Under the pieces are notes generated by a model that ran no database searches, had not been told where the DNA came from, and worked only from the letters and a program-made list of their open reading frames with translations. This document shows positions 35,573 to 44,214 of a DNA stretch of 64,000 nucleotides, one piece after another; the stretch's first letter is position 1; each line of letters opens with the position of its first letter. This DNA comes from Verrucomicrobiia bacterium (GTDB lineage: Bacteria > Verrucomicrobiota > Verrucomicrobiia > Verrucomicrobiales > DEV007): NCBI GenBank assembly GCA_030425385.1, contig JAUIAH010000013.1:115174-179173 (forward strand), written 5' to 3'. The position numbers and the translations under genes are program-made.

Positions 35573-38326
35573 CTACGAGAGGGAGAATCCCTCGGGAAGG
35601 GCCGACACGCAACGATGGCACAGCTCGGGATGAGCACTGGATGCGCCGACTGTATCGACGTAGCGCCAGCAGCGCGCGCATTTCTCGGCTTCGCTGGCCG
35701 TGACCTTGGCTCCAAGGACTTCCCCTTCTTCTAGCTGGATCGCACTCACAATGAAGAACTCGGTGAGGGCTGGGGCGTCATCCGCGAGTTGATGGAGAAC
35801 GTGATCCTTGGGGGCTGTCAGCGTGACGACGGCCTCGTCGTTACGGGCGATGGTCTTGGCTTGGCGCGCGTCCTCAATGGCTTTCTGGATAACATGCCGC
35901 GCTTCTAGGAGACCTTGCACCTGGGAAACCGCCCGGTCCGACGCAGGAATGTCGTCGGCCTCGGGAAAGCGTTCCATGTGGACGGAATCGGGCTTTCCAA
36001 GGGCTTCCCAGGCCTCATCTGCCGTGAAGGAAATGATGGGCGCTAACAGACGACAGAGCGTGTCCATGATGGTGGCGATGGCCGTTTGTGAGGCTTTGCG
36101 CCGCGTGCTATCGAGGCCATCACAATAAAGGCGATCCTTGGTAATATCGATATAAAGACTGCTGAGATCGACGGCGCAGAACTGATTCAGCTCGTTATAG
36201 ACTTTGCGGAATTCATACGCATCAAATGCTTGGCGACAATTGGTGGTCACTTGGTGCAGACGCGTGAGGATCCATTGATCAATCAGAGTAAGGTCTTCGA
36301 AAGGAACGGTGTCTTTCGAGGGATCAAACCCGTGCAAATTGCCTAACAAGATCCGTAGTGTGTTGCGAATGCGGCGGTAGGCATCGACCACTTGTTCGAA
36401 GAGTTCTTCGGAAAAGGGTACTTCGCTATTGTAATCCACGCTGGCAGCCCAGAGACGGACATTGTCGGCGCCGTATTTGTCGTAGAAATGAATCGCGGTC
36501 ATGGGTTTCCCGCCCGTGCCGGATTTCGCCAACTTCTTGCCCGAGGTGTCGACGACGAAGCCGTGCGTGATCACCGTCTTATAAGGTGCGGCGTCGTGGG
36601 TGGCCACACTTACCATGAGCGAACTTTGAAACCAGCCACGATGTTGATCAGTCGCTTCAATATAGACATCGGCTGGGCGATGTAGTTCTGGATGGCGATC
36701 CATCACCGCGACATGACTGCTACCGGAATCAATCCACACGTCGAGCGTATCGCGTCCTTTCTTGGTGCCTTCGGGCAAGTCTAACCGTTTCGCCCACTCG
36801 GCGTCGCTGAGCTCGAACCAAGCATTGGTACCTTCGGTCTCGGTGATCTCGGCGACTTTACGTGCGATTTCTGCGTCAATGATCCATCCTCCGTCTGGCG
36901 TGCGAAAGACGGGGAGGGGAACACCCCAGGTCCGTTGTCGTGAGATGCACCAGTCTGGACGAGCTTCTACCGTCCCTGCGATCCGGTTCTGGCCCCAAGA
37001 GGGGAGCCAGGTGGTCTTCTTAATTTCCTCTAACGCTTTATTGCGAATGTCATCGATGCGAATAAAGAACTGTTCGACTGCCCGGAAGATGATGGGGGTC
37101 TTGGAGCGCCAACAGAAAGGATACTTGTGTTCATAAGGGTGTTGGCCTAATAACGCGCCTTTCTCTTCGAGAATCTCGATGATTCTTCCATTGGCTTTGA
37201 AGACATGCGTGCCGACCAATTCTGGAACTCCGACTTCATCGGTATAGAGGCCGTCATCATCGACGGGTGATAGGATTTCAAGACCGTGTTGCAATCCGGC
37301 CACATAGTCATCCTGGCCGTGGCCCGGTGCGATGTGAACGGCGCCCGTGCCTGTTTCGGCGGTGACGAACGGGGCGGTGATCAACTTAGATTGGCGATCG
37401 AGGAACGGGTGCTGGGCCTCCATTCCTTCGAACGCCTGGCCTTTCACGGTCTGGGCATGGGGTCCTCCCACGGGCCGGAATCCGGTCTTCTCCCCAAAGG
37501 CTTCGATCAAATCCTTGGTGATGACCAGACGCAACGTGCGACCGTCTTCGTGTGCAAATTCATCGACCACATAGTCGAAACGTTCGTGCACGGCGATGGC
37601 GAGGTTGGCCGGCAGCGTCCATGGCGTGGTGGTCCAAATGACCATGGAGGTGTCTGCGCCGAAGGTGTCGTTTAAGAGGGGAAATCGCACAAAGACAGCC
37701 GGCGAGGTCTTATCTTCATAATCGACTTCGGCCTCGGCGAGCGCCGTTTGCGCTCCATAACTCCAGGAGACGGGTTTCTTGCTTTGATAAACCATGCCGC
37801 GCTCGACAAAGGTGGCAAACACGCGGATGATATCGGCCTCATACTTGGGATCGAGGGTGAGGTAAGGATTCTCCCAATCGCCCAATACTCCGAGACGCTT
37901 GAATGATTTGCGTTGGATATCGATGTACTCGCGCGCAAAGGCCTCTGAACGGCGCCTGATTTCTGCGGGCTCTAAACCTTTCGCTTCCTTGACGACTTTG
38001 AATTCAATCGGCAGTCCGTGACAATCCCAACCGGGAATATAGGGAGTCTCGAAACCACTCATGCTCCGAGATTTCAGAATGAAATCTTTGAGCAATTTGT
38101 TAAGCGCCGTTCCCATGTGCACATCGCCATTGGCGAAGGGAGGGCCATCGTGGAGCACGAATTTGGGGCATCCATCGGCTTTGCGTTTGGCTTGAACCTT
38201 ATGATAGAGATTCTCCTCGTCCCAGGACGCAAGTCGTTTGGGTTCCCGTTCGACGAGATTGGCTCGCATAGGGAAGTCTGTCTTGGGAAGATTGAGAGTA
38301 TCCTTGTAGGCGTTCTTCTTGCTCAT
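35573..38326 (-). CDS. ileS: Isoleucyl-tRNA synthetase
   Basis: A 917-residue class I synthetase that charges tRNA-Ile, with a large editing insertion. The HIGH-equivalent is GDVHMGTALNKLLKDF, as in many bacterial IleRS. The editing domain has IWTTTPWTLPANLAIA and the ADYV-like blocks. The KMSKS loop reads KKLAKSGTGGKP, so two of five positions differ from the usual KMSKS (Met to Leu, Ser to Ala). The C-terminal zinc finger is intact: CARCWRY and CHRCVSAL. The start at 38326 is a good family start. It is directly followed by lspA. Nothing suggests a paralog; it appears to be the housekeeping copy. Confidence 0.96.
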   Translation of the reverse strand: MSKKNAYKDTLNLPKTDFPMRANLVEREPKRLASWDEENLYHKVQAKRKADGCPKFVLHDGPPFANGDVHMGTALNKLLKDFILKSRSMSGFETPYIPGWDCHGLPIEFKVVKEAKGLEPAEIRRRSEAFAREYIDIQRKSFKRLGVLGDWENPYLTLDPKYEADIIRVFATFVERGMVYQSKKPVSWSYGAQTALAEAEVDYEDKTSPAVFVRFPLLNDTFGADTSMVIWTTTPWTLPANLAIAVHERFDYVVDEFAHEDGRTLRLVITKDLIEAFGEKTGFRPVGGPHAQTVKGQAFEGMEAQHPFLDRQSKLITAPFVTAETGTGAVHIAPGHGQDDYVAGLQHGLEILSPVDDDGLYTDEVGVPELVGTHVFKANGRIIEILEEKGALLGQHPYEHKYPFCWRSKTPIIFRAVEQFFIRIDDIRNKALEEIKKTTWLPSWGQNRIAGTVEARPDWCISRQRTWGVPLPVFRTPDGGWIIDAEIARKVAEITETEGTNAWFELSDAEWAKRLDLPEGTKKGRDTLDVWIDSGSSHVAVMDRHPELHRPADVYIEATDQHRGWFQSSLMVSVATHDAAPYKTVITHGFVVDTSGKKLAKSGTGGKPMTAIHFYDKYGADNVRLWAASVDYNSEVPFSEELFEQVVDAYRRIRNTLRILLGNLHGFDPSKDTVPFEDLTLIDQWILTRLHQVTTNCRQAFDAYEFRKVYNELNQFCAVDLSSLYIDITKDRLYCDGLDSTRRKASQTAIATIMDTLCRLLAPIISFTADEAWEALGKPDSVHMERFPEADDIPASDRAVSQVQGLLEARHVIQKAIEDARQAKTIARNDEAVVTLTAPKDHVLHQLADDAPALTEFFIVSAIQLEEGEVLGAKVTASEAEKCARCWRYVDTVGASSAHPELCHRCVSALPEGFSLS

Positions 38327-38344
38327 GAGAAGTTGGGATTAGGG

Positions 38345-38524
38345 AGTAGGAAAGGTGAAGCTGTGGACTGCGGCAGCTCTTTGCCGCTCCAAGGGTGCGT
38401 TCCGAAAGCGGCTGAGGGCCGGCACCGCCTAGATCGCATCACGTTTGCGACGGCGCCGCTTAGATCGAGAGACGATCACGAGCACGAAGGACGTGGACGA
38501 CGTTCGCGGCTGCGCCGCGCATGT
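38345..38524. repeat. GC-rich intergenic stretch with hairpins and near-repeats
   Basis: The 198-bp gap between ileS and gnd has two related segments, one with CGCCTAGATCGCATCACG and another with CGCTTAGATCGAGAGACGATCACG. It also holds a GATCG/CGATC inverted repeat (within 38463-38477) and a 6-bp palindrome CGCGGC-TGC-GCCGCG (38505-38519), four bases past the gnd stop. It looks like a mobile intergenic repeat or REP-like element; only one copy is fully visible in this window. Confidence 0.4.
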
Positions 38525-39949
38525 CTATTCAATCACCTCCGGCCACTCCGTGTGAAAGAACTCGCCCTTGGGCTTGTCCAGACGCTCGTAGGTGTGCGCG
38601 CCGAAGTAGTCGCGCTGCGCCTGGAGAAGATTGGCAGGGAGCCGTTCTTGGCGATAACTATCGTAGTAGCCTAACGAAGCGCTGAAGGCAGGTACAGGAA
38701 TGCCATTGCTGATCGCGAGAGCGACCACTTCGCGCCAGCTACTCTGACTCGCATTGAGGACGCCTTTGAAGTAATCATCGAGCATGAGATTCTTCAGGTC
38801 GGGGGCGCGTTCATAGGCTTCCTTGATATTGTTGAGGAATTGAGCGCGGATGATGCATCCGCCGCGCCAGACACTGGCAATATCACCCATATTGAGGCCC
38901 CAGCCATACTCGGCATCGGCCGCGCGGAGCATGTTCATGCCCTGAGCGTAGGAAATGATCTTGGAGGCGAAGAGTGCGTCGTGCACCTTCTGCTTCAGTT
39001 CATCCTTGGAAAGAGACATGCTGAACGTGGTCGGGCCTTCGAGATGAGGAGCCGCTTCCAGACGATCCTCTTTGCCGGAGGAAAGGATGCGTGCTTCCAC
39101 TGCAGCATTGATTGTGGAAATGACGGATCCCAGCTCCGTGGCGGAGAGGACGGTCCAGCGTCCGGTGCCTTTCTGCCCGGCACGATCCATGATGACTTCG
39201 ACGAGTGGTTTGCCCGTCGCGTCATCGGTGATCGTGAAGATCTTGGACGTGATCTGAATGAGGTAACTTTCGAGGTCGCCACGATTCCATTCATCAAAGA
39301 TGGCGGCTTGTTCTTCAGCTGTGAATCCAGCGGCTTTGAACAAATTATAGGCCTCACAGATCAACTGCATATCGCCGTATTCGATGCCGTTGTGAACCAT
39401 CTTCACGTAATGGCCGGCACCGCCAGCGCCCATGTGGCGGCAGCACGGATCGTCGTTCACCTTGGCCGAAATGGCGGTGAAGATGGGCTCGATGATCTTC
39501 CAGGAGTCGAGCGGACCACCGGGCATGATAGCGGGACCTTTCAGAGCTCCCTCTTCGCCCCCTGAGACGCCCGCTCCGATGAAGAGGATTCCTTTCTCCT
39601 CGAGGTATTCGCTTCGACGTTGAGTGTCTGTGAAGAGTGAGTTGCCACCGTCGATGATGAGATCTCCTTTGTCGATGAGCGGTAGGAGGCTCTCGATGAC
39701 CGCATCGACGGGTTTCCCGGCCTTGACCATGATTTGGATCTTGCGGGGCGTCGCGAGGCTATCCACAAAGTCTTTCAGTTCCGCGTGGCCTTCGATGTTC
39801 TTGCCAGCCGCTTCACCGGCGAGAAAGGCGTCTGTCACCGAGGTAGTCCGATTGTAGACGGAGACGCGGAAACCGCGGCTTTCGACGTTCAACACCAGGT
39901 TCTGCCCCATCACGGCGAGGCCAATCAGTCCGAAATCACTCTTGCTCAT
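38525..39949 (-). CDS. gnd: 6-phosphogluconate dehydrogenase, decarboxylating
   Basis: Gnd oxidises 6-phosphogluconate to ribulose 5-phosphate with NADP in the pentose phosphate pathway. The 474-residue protein has the Rossmann motif FGLIGLAVMGQNLVLNV, NRTTS with the 2'-phosphate binding Arg, and the catalytic Lys in GAGGAGHYVKMVHNGIEYGDMQ. Its C-terminus has the signature region RAQRDYFGAHTYERLD, including the Gnd dimer tail with FFHTEW. Length is that of the long (E. coli-type) form. It is monocistronic, with a palindrome after its stop and a divergent moaE 72 bp upstream. Confidence 0.97.
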   Translation of the reverse strand: MSKSDFGLIGLAVMGQNLVLNVESRGFRVSVYNRTTSVTDAFLAGEAAGKNIEGHAELKDFVDSLATPRKIQIMVKAGKPVDAVIESLLPLIDKGDLIIDGGNSLFTDTQRRSEYLEEKGILFIGAGVSGGEEGALKGPAIMPGGPLDSWKIIEPIFTAISAKVNDDPCCRHMGAGGAGHYVKMVHNGIEYGDMQLICEAYNLFKAAGFTAEEQAAIFDEWNRGDLESYLIQITSKIFTITDDATGKPLVEVIMDRAGQKGTGRWTVLSATELGSVISTINAAVEARILSSGKEDRLEAAPHLEGPTTFSMSLSKDELKQKVHDALFASKIISYAQGMNMLRAADAEYGWGLNMGDIASVWRGGCIIRAQFLNNIKEAYERAPDLKNLMLDDYFKGVLNASQSSWREVVALAISNGIPVPAFSASLGYYDSYRQERLPANLLQAQRDYFGAHTYERLDKPKGEFFHTEWPEVIE

Positions 39950-40021
39950 AAAACTTGAATCTCTTTTCTCAAGAGGCTGAAAGTTGTGGGTAGCCGCACG
40001 CTAGTCAACGGATAATCCCTC

Positions 40022-40414
40022 ATGCCTCTCTCACGGATCTGCAAACGCCTCGATCACGCCCCCATTGATCTGGGGAATACGCCGTTTTCCAAAGACCACG
40101 GAGCCGTGCTCCAATTTCTGGGAGTGGTGCGCGAGCTGGAAGATGGGCGCGTCCTGGAGGGCATCCACTACAGCTGCTATGAGGAAATGGCGTGGAAAGT
40201 CTTGAATGAAACCATTTCCCAGGCCGAGGCGACATTCGGCGAGCATGCTTTGGACTTTCACCATCGGTTAGGCTTTGTTCCCGTGGCCGAACCCTCTGTG
40301 ATGGTACGGGTGGGAACGGGCCACAGCCAGCGGGCTTTCGATCTCTGCCAACACTACCTCCACGCCATCAAGACCACCCTGCCGATCTGGAAAGAGCCCG
40401 TCTTTGCCTCATGA
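40022..40414 (+). CDS. moaE: Molybdopterin synthase catalytic subunit
   Basis: MoaE with MoaD-thiocarboxylate inserts the dithiolene sulfurs into precursor Z. The 130-residue product shows GAVLQFLGVVRELEDG, the YEEMA block in IHYSCYEEMAWKVL, HRLGFVPVAEPSVMVRVG, the HSQRAFDLC segment and the near-terminal PIWKEP with the conserved Lys. The start ATG at 40022 matches the family. No moaD or other molybdenum-cofactor gene is in the window. Its stop overlaps the pgsA start (ATGA), an unusual partner. Confidence 0.88.
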   Translation: MPLSRICKRLDHAPIDLGNTPFSKDHGAVLQFLGVVRELEDGRVLEGIHYSCYEEMAWKVLNETISQAEATFGEHALDFHHRLGFVPVAEPSVMVRVGTGHSQRAFDLCQHYLHAIKTTLPIWKEPVFAS

Positions 40415-40995
40415 ATCTCCCTAACCAACTCACCGTTGCTCGCCTCATCATCACGCTGGTCTTCGTGGGGGTGCTCTCGGTCGAGTTTCCTTTCCGCTAC
40501 ACCCTGGCGCTGGCCTGCTTCATCGTCGCGGCGATCACGGACTATTTGGATGGCAAGATTGCCAGAGAACGGAATTTGATCACGAACTTTGGGAAACTGA
40601 TGGATCCGCTGGCCGATAAAGTTCTCGTGGCGGCGGCTTTCGTCATGCTGTGCGAGATGGGCTGGTTTCCGGGCTGGATCCTCGTGGTCATCCTCGCCCG
40701 GGAATTCCTGGTCACGGGACTTCGCCTCGTCGCTTCCTCGCAAGGCGCTGTCCTTGCCGCGGATGCCTTGGGCAAATGGAAGACCATCACGCAGATGGTG
40801 ACAGCCATCTATTTCCTCCTCTTTCTCGCCAGCCAAGAGGCGCTCTTCGGCTTTCTCCAAGGTGTCTTCGCGATCGAGGCGCTCAGTCCCCTGTGGTTGG
40901 GCAATCTGCTCACAGGGCTCACCCTGCTGAGCACGGTGGTGTCCGGGTGGAACTACCTTTGGAATAACCGTTCGCTTATCCAGTGGGATGCCTGA
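40411..40995 (+). CDS. pgsA: CDP-diacylglycerol--glycerol-3-phosphate 3-phosphatidyltransferase
   Basis: PgsA makes phosphatidylglycerol phosphate in the inner membrane. The 194-residue protein has the full CDP-alcohol phosphotransferase motif D44-x2-D47-G-x2-A51-R52-x8-G61-x3-D65-x3-D69, within ITDYLDGKIARE and GKLMDPLADK. Four to five membrane helices follow. The start overlaps moaE by four bases (ATGA). The opening MNLPNQLTVARL is typical. The stop lies 6 bp before the end of the convergent TlpA-fusion gene. Confidence 0.94.
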   Translation: MNLPNQLTVARLIITLVFVGVLSVEFPFRYTLALACFIVAAITDYLDGKIARERNLITNFGKLMDPLADKVLVAAAFVMLCEMGWFPGWILVVILAREFLVTGLRLVASSQGAVLAADALGKWKTITQMVTAIYFLLFLASQEALFGFLQGVFAIEALSPLWLGNLLTGLTLLSTVVSGWNYLWNNRSLIQWDA

Positions 40996-41001
40996 GGCGC
41001 C

Positions 41002-44000
41002 CTAACGCTCCTCCAGAGCCTCGCGCACGGCAGCTGCGATCTGCTCGGCGGCGTCCGCGGTGAATCCTGATTTCACGAAACTAATGGTTCCCTTGGCATC
41101 GATCACCACCGTGTGGGGAATGCTGGTGGCACCGTAGTCACCGCCCACCTGTTGATTGGGATCGAGCGCGACAGGCATCTGCCATTGACGCGCCTCCAGA
41201 AATTGGTTCACGCGATCGGCGCTCTCACCTTGATCGATGGTCATGAAGACGACGTCGTCGGCGTCGAACGTGGCCATGGTTTCGATCAGCTCGGGGAGGG
41301 ATCGGACGCAGGGACCACACCAGGTGGCCCAGAAATCGAGCACCACCACTTTGCCCTTCGTCTCGGCAAGCGTGAACGCTTTCTCATCGAGCGTCGTGAG
41401 GGTGAAATCGGGAGCTTCCTGTCCTACGAGCGGCGAACTGGTGCCCTCCTCTCCCGTGAGCACAGGATCGGGCGTGTGCGTGAAATGCCAGTCAGCGAGA
41501 CTAGCATGAGCACTGGTGGATCCTGGATTCTTGAGATGAGTTTGATAGACCCATGTCGTGGGGATTCGGCAGTCGCCAAGGACGGGATGCGTGCCGGTGA
41601 CCCATTCTTCTGTCCACGAGGAGATGACGAATCCGAGGCGACCGCCATTGGTGAAGTCGAGCCATTGGCGCCCGCTAGGCTCTTCTGTTTCGGGTTCTTT
41701 GTCAGGCTCATCCGCTTCGTTGTCCGTTTCCTCATCTTTGGGTGATGCGTCAGGCCAGATGATCGCGGCGACACGGTCTCGCGGGACGTTCAGGGATTCC
41801 AAGCCCGTGCGGAACGCGAGGTGCGTGCTCGTCATGGCCTCAATGGTGCCTCGCAAGAGATCGCCATTCCGACCGATGAGAATGTGACGAGGAGGGGAGT
41901 CGCGGAGAAGCCGTGGAAGGAGCAATGCCTCCTCCTTCGCCTTGCTACGATAGGCGGTGCTGCGTGCTCGGAAGGAATCGCCTTCCGCCATGAAATCCGC
42001 TAACTTGAGCTCGCTCGCTTGGTTGCCCCAGACAGGCGTGTTCTCAATGACGATGGTTAGAGGAGCATTCTCCTCGTCTAGTCTGACGGAACCACATTCG
42101 TTCTCTGCTACCGATAGAAACACGGTCTTGTCCCTGAGGTGAATCCGAATTGGCGCGGGCTTAGACCGGTCCACTTGGAAGTTCTTGTTAGAATTGAACT
42201 GACCAGAATCGGTGCCTTGCTCCACCCCAGCATAGATTTCGCCGTAGTTAGCGATGAGAAAGTTGGCTCCTGATCCGCGTTCCTCGGGCGTCGGGGTGAT
42301 GCGGATGCGGATAGAGGCCGAACCGCTTTGGGCGAAGAAGCCGAATCTAACATCGCCACTGCGCATGGCATGGTCATTGGCGATGCGGGCTCCCGGAGGC
42401 AGTGTTAGTCCGTTGTCGTCACGATCGAGAGGTTGACGGCGCTTGTCAGTCGTATACCACAGCGGGCTTTCAAAGCCGACGTTGGTCTTGCCTTCTTCCA
42501 GTGCCTGCACGGCGTGGATTTGGGAAACAGTGAGGGTGCTCGCTTCGCTGCCATCCCAGGAGAAGGTCACGCGTTCGTTCTCGATCGTGACTAATTTGCC
42601 AGGAATGCTTTCGCCATCGCCGAAATGAATGAGAGCTGGAGGCATGGTCGTTTCATCCGGAGCGCCAACGTGACGCTGCAGACGCCAATCACCTTCCGGG
42701 TCTAGTGTGACGGCATCCTCGCTCCCCAATGGGAAGAACTTGGGGGTCTTACCACCATGAAATCCGATGCGCCCACGCAGAGCACGGTCGCCGTGGATCA
42801 ACTGATCATGAGTCGTTGGATCGTCGGAAACCTGTTCACGCGCATTCTTGGCGATCACCAAGGTGCGGACATTGGTGAGGGAAGGGGAGAGCGCTTCGGG
42901 AACGCCTTCGATGTCCAGGGCAAACGTGTTTCCCTCCGTGAGGTTGCCTCGCAGCAATTGCCCGTCCGCATACCAGATATCGGTGAGGTCGTCCTCCGCT
43001 TCTAATGCGGGTTCGCGCGGCCAATAGGCACCGCTAAAGGCCGCGAGAGCCACACGCTCGGTCGCGCCATCGGGTGTGGCAAAGAGCAACTCGTCGCCTT
43101 CACGACCGATGAGTGTTCCTGTCGTGATCCCGGCAAGGCCATCCGCAAAGGGGACGTCCGAAGGCACTTCTCCAGGGGGCTTGCCATCCCACTCACGGAT
43201 CATCCAACGTGCTAACAAGGTGCCTGCATGACGAGGCTGGAAATGAAGGTTATTGTCAGGCTCGATTGCGATATCGGAAAGGGTGAGGATTGCTTTGCCT
43301 TGCGCATCATAGACGACACTTTGCTTGGCTTCGTGATCCCAGCACCAGCGCAAGTCCACGTCCCGAGCAGACTCGGATACGGAGCCCTCGCCGGCCGAGA
43401 CGAACGTGGCCTCTTCCTCAGCCAGAACCAATTCGTCTGCCCAGGTCTCCAATCGCAATCCTAACGCTTCTATAGAGAAATTGGGAGCGGAATCCGTCTT
43501 GAACTTTACCCAGAGCATGCCGCGCTTCGGCATGGAGTCAGGGGCATCCATTTGCAGCTTGCGGTTGATGGATGGCGTGGCGATGCGCCCGCCCGTGGCG
43601 GCCATCCAGAGTGGCCCTTCAAGTAGGGCCACGCGGCGGTGAGAAGATGGGGCGGTGGGAAGGTCCGCGAGGAAAGCTTGAGGACTCGTTTGTGGCATCG
43701 AGGGCCCTCGATGATCTAGCGAAACCACCTGGTCGAGACCGATCGTTACTTCGCCAGCACAGGTATCCTTCAATGTGAGTGCCCCATCACCGACCGCGCT
43801 GAGTTCCCCAATGAGCAAGGATCCGTTGGTGAGCACGACGCGGCACGATCCTTTGGGCGCTTGATAGTCTCCCTCTTGATCGAGGCGTTCGATCGCGCGC
43901 AGCTGAATCCGCAAGGGCTCCGCAAAGAGATCGCTTTCCCAATGGACGACCCCATCGGTGACCGTGTGGAGAGTGCCTTCTAGGGCTTCGCCGGCAACCC

Positions 44001-44214
44001 AGTGGAGGATGCTCTCCTCCGTCTCAAGGGGAATGAGCAGTCGCGGGGTGGCCCATTTCCCATCGAAAGAAGTCTCCGAATCTTCATCATTGGTCGACGA
44101 ACGGAAAAGCTTCGCGAGGAGTCCCTGTCCATGAGACGACGTTCCCGGAACGAGGATCAGTCCGCTGCAGCACCACACGACCACAGGTAGAAAGAGAAAT
44201 CGTCTAACGTTCAT
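41002..44214 (-). CDS. Exported repeat protein fused to a C-terminal TlpA-type thioredoxin domain
   Basis: A 1070-residue protein with a signal peptide (MNVRRFLFLPVVVWCCSG...). The C-terminus (about 925-1070) is a TlpA/redoxin domain: GQEAPDFTLTTLDEK, WATWCGPC (Cys966 and Cys969) and cis-Pro1033 in TSIPHTV. The rest is a string of short beta modules of the form NGxxLxGxx...(30)...VxxI, for example LTNGSLLIGELSAV, YADGQLLRGNLTEG, FGDGESIPGKLVTI and GRNGDLLRGTIEAM, with two jelly-roll-like stretches (about 210-340 and 590-760). It likely sits in the periplasm and provides a thiol-redox activity to a large scaffold. It is the last gene of the ten-gene run and overlaps the preceding stop by 11 bp. 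Confidence 0.82.
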   Translation of the reverse strand: MNVRRFLFLPVVVWCCSGLILVPGTSSHGQGLLAKLFRSSTNDEDSETSFDGKWATPRLLIPLETEESILHWVAGEALEGTLHTVTDGVVHWESDLFAEPLRIQLRAIERLDQEGDYQAPKGSCRVVLTNGSLLIGELSAVGDGALTLKDTCAGEVTIGLDQVVSLDHRGPSMPQTSPQAFLADLPTAPSSHRRVALLEGPLWMAATGGRIATPSINRKLQMDAPDSMPKRGMLWVKFKTDSAPNFSIEALGLRLETWADELVLAEEEATFVSAGEGSVSESARDVDLRWCWDHEAKQSVVYDAQGKAILTLSDIAIEPDNNLHFQPRHAGTLLARWMIREWDGKPPGEVPSDVPFADGLAGITTGTLIGREGDELLFATPDGATERVALAAFSGAYWPREPALEAEDDLTDIWYADGQLLRGNLTEGNTFALDIEGVPEALSPSLTNVRTLVIAKNAREQVSDDPTTHDQLIHGDRALRGRIGFHGGKTPKFFPLGSEDAVTLDPEGDWRLQRHVGAPDETTMPPALIHFGDGESIPGKLVTIENERVTFSWDGSEASTLTVSQIHAVQALEEGKTNVGFESPLWYTTDKRRQPLDRDDNGLTLPPGARIANDHAMRSGDVRFGFFAQSGSASIRIRITPTPEERGSGANFLIANYGEIYAGVEQGTDSGQFNSNKNFQVDRSKPAPIRIHLRDKTVFLSVAENECGSVRLDEENAPLTIVIENTPVWGNQASELKLADFMAEGDSFRARSTAYRSKAKEEALLLPRLLRDSPPRHILIGRNGDLLRGTIEAMTSTHLAFRTGLESLNVPRDRVAAIIWPDASPKDEETDNEADEPDKEPETEEPSGRQWLDFTNGGRLGFVISSWTEEWVTGTHPVLGDCRIPTTWVYQTHLKNPGSTSAHASLADWHFTHTPDPVLTGEEGTSSPLVGQEAPDFTLTTLDEKAFTLAETKGKVVVLDFWATWCGPCVRSLPELIETMATFDADDVVFMTIDQGESADRVNQFLEARQWQMPVALDPNQQVGGDYGATSIPHTVVIDAKGTISFVKSGFTADAAEQIAAAVREALEER

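Noticed and set aside
38505..38519. Palindrome after gnd as a rho-independent terminator
   Set aside because: The stem is only 6 bp and no T-run follows on the minus strand; it is better treated as part of the repeat-like segment.
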